In this document: in pieces, positions 58,867 through 64,000 of the stretch | Numbering within the stretch: position 1 is the stretch's first letter | Layout: the number at the start of each line of letters is the position of its first letter | DNA from: Triplophysa rosa | Lineage: Eukaryota; Chordata; Actinopteri; Cypriniformes; Nemacheilidae | DNA: 64,000 nt | Reading direction: 5' to 3' | NCBI RefSeq assembly: GCF_024868665.1 | Contig: NC_079891.1 | Coordinates: 35,729,250-35,793,249, forward strand | The notes under the pieces: generated by a model | The model's input: the letters and a program-made list of their open reading frames with translations, nothing else | The model's database searches: none | What the model was told of the DNA's origin: nothing | Program-made: the position numbers and the translations under genes

Positions 58867-59080
58867 GAAGAGTTTGGTTCCAAATTTGAATTTCTTTTCA
58901 AAAATCATGTTTTTTTATTGTGCATTCCAATGAATTCCAATCAAACTGCAGTTGGTTTGATTTGATTTAAGCCATAATAACTAAACAAATACAGCTAACT
59001 AACACAATAAATTCACATTATAACATAATAAAAAACATGAATTTTGAAAATGTATCTCATTTTGGAACCAAACTCTTCAT
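58867..59080. mobile_element. MITE with GAAGAGTTTGG termini (copy 4, complete)
   Basis: GAAGAGTTTGGTTCCAAATT to TTTTGGAACCAAACTCTTC, with the same body as 4266-4471. Confidence 0.88.
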
Positions 59081-59151
59081 TTATTATTTATCTTTTTACC
59101 TAATAACACAGTATATTTTTCTGGCTACTCGTGTGGTTTTTTCACTACTGG

Positions 59152-59370
59152 CCGGTTTCACAGACACGGATTAGTTCTAAGCCTTAGTTGAATTAAGATA
59201 TTTATGTGGCTTTTATAAAAATGCCTTAGAAAAATACATGACTGGTGTGCATCTTGAGACAAAACAATAGCACTGGTTTACTTTAAGATATTTCTGGGCA
59301 TGTTGTATTGAGTTAAGACCGGTCAAACATTCATTTCAATCTGGGACTAGTTTTAAACATGTGAAACCGG
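59152..59370. mobile_element. CCGGTTTCACAGAC MITE (copy 2, uninterrupted)
   Basis: CCGGTTTCACAGACACGG to ATGTGAAACCGG; body words TGCATCTTGAGACAAAACAA and CTGGGACTAGT are shared with 55779-56501. Confidence 0.82.
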
Positions 59371-59464
59371 GCCTACGTGTTTTAGTGGCATAAAAAAATG
59401 ACGGGATCTTACGGAACAAACAGTGATTTATGTTACTGACGCGATGAGTAAAAAAGGAAAAGCC

Positions 59465-59530
59465 TGCGTCACGTAAAACTACAGATCCCGTGATGAACCG
59501 CGCGAACAGGAAGTGCTCCGCTCGGTTACG
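59465..59530 (+). promoter_or_regulatory. lmbrd2: Likely lmbrd2 core promoter elements
   Basis: ACTACAGATCCCGTGATG (59478-59495) resembles the ZNF143/THAP11 site ACTACAnnTCCCAnnATGC. Eleven bases later comes an ETS-type site ACAGGAAGTG (59506-59515). Both are typical of vertebrate housekeeping promoters. The region just downstream is CpG-rich and ~820 bases before the coding exon's acceptor. Alternatively it could serve a divergent gene. Confidence 0.5.
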
Positions 59531-60336
59531 TGTCTCGTCTAGAGGTTCTGTACACAAATATCACGGGCTGCTTAATTTACACCACGAGATGTGATTATTC
59601 TCATAAACCGGACCCGAAGACTTTCTCGAGATAGCGCAGAGTCTGTATTTACACGTGAGTTATCGTCCGTGGTTTTCTAAAACATGTAACAGGCGATCAG
59701 GACATGAACTGTAGCGCTGAAGTCGTTCTCCGGTAGCTGTGACAGCGAGGCTTTTATGTGTGCTCACGTCACGCGGCGCTGCGCAGGCCCATCAAAATAT
59801 CGCGGGAACAGGCTTCTTCGTAGGCATTTGACTAGTTCTCGCGGCATCTTGATGTCATGCGCCGATCGGTCTGCGCGGTGCCGTACGAAGTCGAACAGCT
59901 TTTGGCCACAGGCTGCTTTTATTTACGCAATAACTACGTGTCATGAAATGAATCATTATCCAGCAGTATAAAGCGTTTTCACTGCTAACGTTATTTCAAA
60001 CCCATCCTGTTTCAACTGTTTCAAAATCCGGCTCCAGGATGGTATTAAGTTTAAACAGTTTAATCGCTTTTTACAGCTACTAATGAATTTAAAACATATA
60101 TTCCGTTTACATATATCGAACAACACGAAGTGCTTTTTTTGACTACTGCTTCTATTCTGATCGGGGTGTTTTGGTCTTTTAATAACTTGGTATACACGAT
60201 GCCTTTATTCTATAGATATTGTTTGAAAGCAGCTTTACAGTGACGTTCGTTCATTATTTATGCGCCTTTATGGAGTCACGTGGCTTATATCTCAGGTCAC
60301 ATAACTGTGTGTTTCGCTGTTGTTGTGTTCACACAG
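59531..60336 (+). other. Presumed lmbrd2 leader exon and first intron
   Basis: No coding exon seen. The intron ends in TGTTCACACAG at 60336; the leader exon donor was not assigned. Confidence 0.45.
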
Positions 60337-60347
60337 AGCCCGTGTTG

Positions 60348-60371
60348 ATGGTGTGCGTTTTGCCCGCGTGA
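60348..60371 (+). other. Seven-codon uORF in the lmbrd2 leader
   Basis: ATG GTG TGC GTT TTG CCC GCG TGA, encoding MVCVLPA, ends 24 bases before the main ATG in the same exon. Confidence 0.6.
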
Positions 60372-60395
60372 GAGAGAAACAGCGGCCGGGTCAGG

Positions 60396-63300
60396 ATGAG
60401 CGGAGCGGCTCTCGCGCTGGAGGTCGTGGTGGTCTTCTTCCTCGCTCTCTTCCTACTCCATCGCTATGGAGATTTCCGCAGACAGCACAGGATGGTTCTG
60501 TTCGCCACCCTCCTCGCCTGGTTCCTGTGTTTCCTCATCGTCTTCATCCTCCCGCTGGACGTCACCACAGTAAGTAAATGTTGTCTACAAAGAAAAGAAG
60601 CTCCATGCACGTCTTTCCTTCTCACCTCCCTGAGACGTGTTGCTGTAATCCACAGACGATCTATAACCAGTGTAAGATTGATAATCGGGTGCATCCGAAG
60701 GCCAGCGACACTTTCAGTCCCGATAACTCCTCCAACTCTTCAGTGCTTCCAACACAAGGGTAAGAAAAGACGTGTGCTTCGGCCTTTTGTACGTATGCGT
60801 GTGAGTGTGCTGTTGGGAGTTTCGTGTTCACTCCACACCGTGTTCATCTAGTCAAATATTAACTTCTCAACTGACTGTAGAGTGCCGAAGACGTGTTTCA
60901 AACCGTGGAGTTACGTCCCAGATGGAATTCTGCCGGTGTTCTGGAGGGTTGTGTACTGGACATCACAGTTCCTCACCTGGTATGAGACAAATAGAACATT
61001 CCTAGAACAAGATATCCATACCGCACTGTATCAGAGAAGCATATTTCTGTGATGTTTAACACGCCATTGATGTTTTTTATTCTGCAATATGGACATTGCT
61101 TTGACAACGAGTGTTGTTGTTTGCACGCACGCACGCACGCACGCACGCACACAGGCTGTTAATTCCCTTCATGCAGTCGTACGCACGTTCGGGAGGATTC
61201 TCCATCTCGGGGAAGATCAAAACGGCGCTCATAGAAAACGCCATCTATTACGGCACCTACCTGCTCATCTTCTGCTCTCTGCTCATCTACGTCGCCGTCA
61301 GTCCGCAGTGGCACCTCTCCTGGTTTGTGTCCCACCCCCTTCTTTACCTTTCAACCAATCAAAACACTCGACAGAATGCGCTCAGACTGTTGGTGTATCT
61401 CATGCGTGCTGCAGGTATGACTTGCGGACCATCGGCATTACGGCAGCCAATACCTGGGGTCTGTTCCTGCTGGTGCTGTTGCTAGGATACGGCTTGGTGG
61501 AAATCCCGCGCTCTTATTGGAGGGCGTCGTGCCACGGGCATCTGCAGACAAAGACGTATTTCAAAGCGGCGAAACTGATGACGGAGAAAGCGGATGCCGA
61601 GGAAAACCTGGAAGATGTGATGGAGGTGAGGAGTTCTCCGTTGAAGATGTTGTCAGTAGCATCGTTTCTGAACGTGACGTGAATATAACATGACGTCTCA
61701 TTCACAGGATGTCAGAACGGTCAGTGAGACCATCAAATACAATCATCCTCTGAGAAAATGCATCGATACTATCCTGAAGAAGGCAAGTGGGCTCTTTTCT
61801 GTCATGTGCATCTTACCTGTTACCTGTGAGATTGCGCGTAACACAAGCCGTGTGTCATCATCAGTGTCCTGTAGAATATCAGGAGAAGATGAACCGAAAC
61901 ATGGACGACTATGAAGACTTTGATGATAAGGGAAATCCTTACCCTAGTAAAAAGAGTTTAGTCAAACTTCATAAACGGGTAAACAATCCACATGCAAGTC
62001 ACACTTACACTTTTGCTCGTGTCCGGTGAAACATGTTTTTGATGTATACATGGGATTGTTATGTTATATATGGGACGGCAGTTACAAAAGCAGCAGTTCA
62101 GGTTGAAAATGGTTATGAACAACTACAAAAAGACTTTAAAGTGACAGTTCTGTCATCATTTGCTCATGTCATTTCATACCGGTTTAAATTACTTGGTTCT
62201 GATGAATACAGAGAAAGATATTTGGAAGAATGTTAGCAATTTTACATTCTGTGACATCATTGAAAAATTAAATCGCAGTCAAAGGTGCCCCAGAACTGTT
62301 TGTGTTCCCAAATTCTTCAAAATATCTCACTTTGTGTTCAACAAAACAAAAAATATATACAGTATTTTTTTTCCTACTATGGTAGTGGATGATGTCACGG
62401 AACTGAAAATTGCTAACATTCTTACAAATATCTTTCTTTGTGTTTAACAGAACAAATACATTTATACAGGTTTAGTGAGTAAACGATGACAGAATTTTCA
62501 TTTTGGGGGGAACTGTCCTATTAAGACTGTTATAAAAATATAACATTTTAAAGTCACCATGAAATCAAACAGGAACAATCGAAGTGTTTTACACAGTGTT
62601 GCAGTGACTATTATAAATGATTTATACCTGCACACCATTATTTTCATTTTTAAATTCATTTGCGCTTGTAATCTTTACTCAAAAACATGAAGCTCCTCCC
62701 CCTCTCAACAACAACTCTTCACCACATGACGTCAGCAACAAAAAAGAGGAACTATACTCACTGTCCAATGGCCAGCCATTTTTAGCCCTCCCCTCCAGGC
62801 CCAACTTACAACAAACCAATCAAGAATTAAAAATTAAAGCCCCACCCTACAATTTTTTTCAAATTTCAGAAGCCGTTTCACTCGGATACACGTCACGATA
62901 CGGAAAAGAAGTCAATCGCAACTTCCGTATCATGGTGACTTTAAAGCGTGTAATGTGACCCTGTCAAACAAAAGCACTGTCTTACGTGTCAGGTGATTTA
63001 TGCGGTTCAGCGGCATAACCGCACTCACGTTCAGTGGCAGATTCTATTGGACGAAGCATTTCATTTAGAGGATGTGGCCCAAAATGAGACGAGCTCCACC
63101 CATCAGTTCAGTCACAGCTTCCCGTCATCAGCAGAACCGTCGGGATGGATCAGCAGATATCTGTACACGCCTGCTGTGGGTGAGGAAACGGTCACATGAC
63201 AAGACTTCTTATCATGTACATGAGCACTCGTGAGAGTCAAAACCTCTCTCTCTCTCTGTCTGTGTGTGTGTGTAGAGTGGTACTGGGAGTGTGTGTTCCG

Positions 63301-63979
63301 GCGCTGGTGTTATCGTGTTCTGGCGGTGGTGTTGTGTGTGTTCTCGGCAGCGGTGGTATGGTCTGAATGTACCTTCTTCAGCACACAGCCCGTCCTGTCG
63401 CTCTTCGCCGTCTTCATCCAACTCGCAGAGAGAGACTACAATTACGTTTACATTGAGGTGAGGGAGTGTCACATGACCACAGTGTCATTCACACAGGCAC
63501 GCTGATTGGTCAACATGGCACAGGTCTGTTTATCCAATGAGAATCCGGTAAAGACATGTTTTTTTAAACAGAACTTTGACATCAAATGCTTAATTTTGTG
63601 CATTCACTTTAAAGAAACCTTTTAAATAAGTGTTTTGTTTTTTCTTCCGTCCACCAGATGGCGTGTTTTGTCACTATATTCTTCCTGTGTTACTGCGTCT
63701 ACTCCACTGTGTTCAGAATCCGAGTTTTTAACTATTATTATCTGGCTCCTCATCACCAGACGGACGCTTACAGCCTGCAGTTCAGCGGAATGTATGACAC
63801 ACACAAACAAAACATCTGTGATTTCAGGTAGAGTCGCATCACAACTCTGTGTGTAATTGTGTTTGTTCTGCAGGTTGTTTTGTCGCTTGACTCCTCCGCT
63901 GTGTCTGAATTTTCTGGGAGTGATTCATATGGACTCCACCATCTCACACCAGCAGAGACAACAAACAGCGTACAATTCA
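60396..63979 (+). CDS. lmbrd2: LMBR1 domain-containing protein 2, multipass membrane protein (11 coding exons, 3' end outside window)
   Basis: LMBR1/limb-region membrane family; human LMBRD2 has been linked to GPCR signalling. Exons: 60396-60569, 60656-60759, 60881-60979, 61155-61322, 61415-61625, 61708-61782, 61865-61978, 62993-63179, 63276-63457, 63658-63791, 63874-63979, giving 518 codons of ~695 in human. It starts [20 protein letters not shown], nearly identical to human; the first membrane span is in exon 1 ([18 protein letters not shown]). Further spans: [69 protein letters not shown] conserved cytosolic helix reads [21 protein letters not shown] short Ser/Asn-rich luminal loop in exon 2 has NSSNSS sequons. 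The sixth intron uses a GC donor. All other junctions are GT-AG and phases agree. The final donor TCA|GTAAGA at 63980 leads off the window. Confidence 0.95.
61123..61153. repeat. GCAC microsatellite at a splice acceptor
   Basis: About seven CACG units occupy the position of the polypyrimidine tract of the lmbrd2 exon 4 acceptor (CACGCACACAG|GCTG). Confidence 0.9.
62136..62524. mobile_element. Palindromic foldback MITE, family A (copy 7)
   Basis: TTTAAAGTGACAGTTCTGTC to GGGGGAACTGTCCTATTAA, with inner arms AGATATTTGGAAGAATGTTAGC and GCTAACATTCTTACAAATATCT. In lmbrd2 intron 7. Confidence 0.85.
62547..62945. mobile_element. MITE with TTTAAAGTCACCATGAAATC ends
   Basis: AAAGTCACCATGAAATC and CGTATCATGGTGACTTT are inverted. 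The body (TTGCAGTG, CTCCTCCCC, GCCCCACCC..AATTTTTTTC) is a distant relative of family B at 26.7 and 32.7 kb. It lies directly next to the preceding element in lmbrd2 intron 7. Confidence 0.8.
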
Positions 63980-64000
63980 GTAAGACACACAAACTCGCGC

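Overview
The window is animal nuclear DNA, almost certainly from a teleost fish and probably a cyprinid. The evidence is four intron-split vertebrate genes with GT-AG introns, human-like protein sequence, and a dense load of short palindromic DNA transposons, hAT-type MITEs, a tRNA-derived SINE and long CA/GT/CT microsatellites of the kind common in zebrafish and its relatives. The species call is an inference from repeat style. There are no prokaryotic features, CRISPR arrays or operons, and no new multi-gene system. The interesting material is splice signals, nested transposons and changes inside conserved genes.

Layout. (1) About 1-5.6 kb: gdnf-family neurotrophic factor on +, two coding exons (2732-2954, 4735-5120; 202 aa). 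(2) 5.8-7.3 kb: a 1.4-kb GTGA tetranucleotide array between the facing 3' ends of gdnf and nipbl. (3) 9.8-38.7 kb: nipbl (cohesin loader NIPBL/Scc2) on -, which I resolve into 44 coding exons. Their lengths sum to 7047 nt (2348 aa plus stop) and the junction phases I checked are consistent. A non-coding first exon and a CpG-rich promoter lie near 40.4-40.8 kb. (4) 41-44.6 kb: intergenic, with a ~1-kb inverted-repeat element. (5) 45.3-51.5 kb: slc1a3 (EAAT1/GLAST glutamate transporter) on -, nine coding exons, 537 aa. (6) 51.6-58.4 kb: flank of slc1a3, rich in nested transposons, including a full/empty insertion-site pair. (7) 58.5 kb: an unassigned 114-codon open exon with a strong splice donor. 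(8) 59.5 kb to the window end: lmbrd2 on +, 11 coding exons (518 codons), cut off by the window edge.

The genes are not a pathway. Their grouping and relative orientations match human 5p13 (LMBRD2, SLC1A3, NIPBL, GDNF), but the genes that separate them in human (SKP2, NADK2, RANBP3L; CPLANE1, NUP155, WDR70) are absent here. This fits a compacted copy of the locus after the teleost genome duplication. The short nipbl suggests the shorter of the two fish paralogues, but a/b assignment is not settled for any gene.

Exon boundaries were placed by hand from splice consensus plus remembered human homologues. Transposon family names are inferred from terminal repeats and target-site duplications only.
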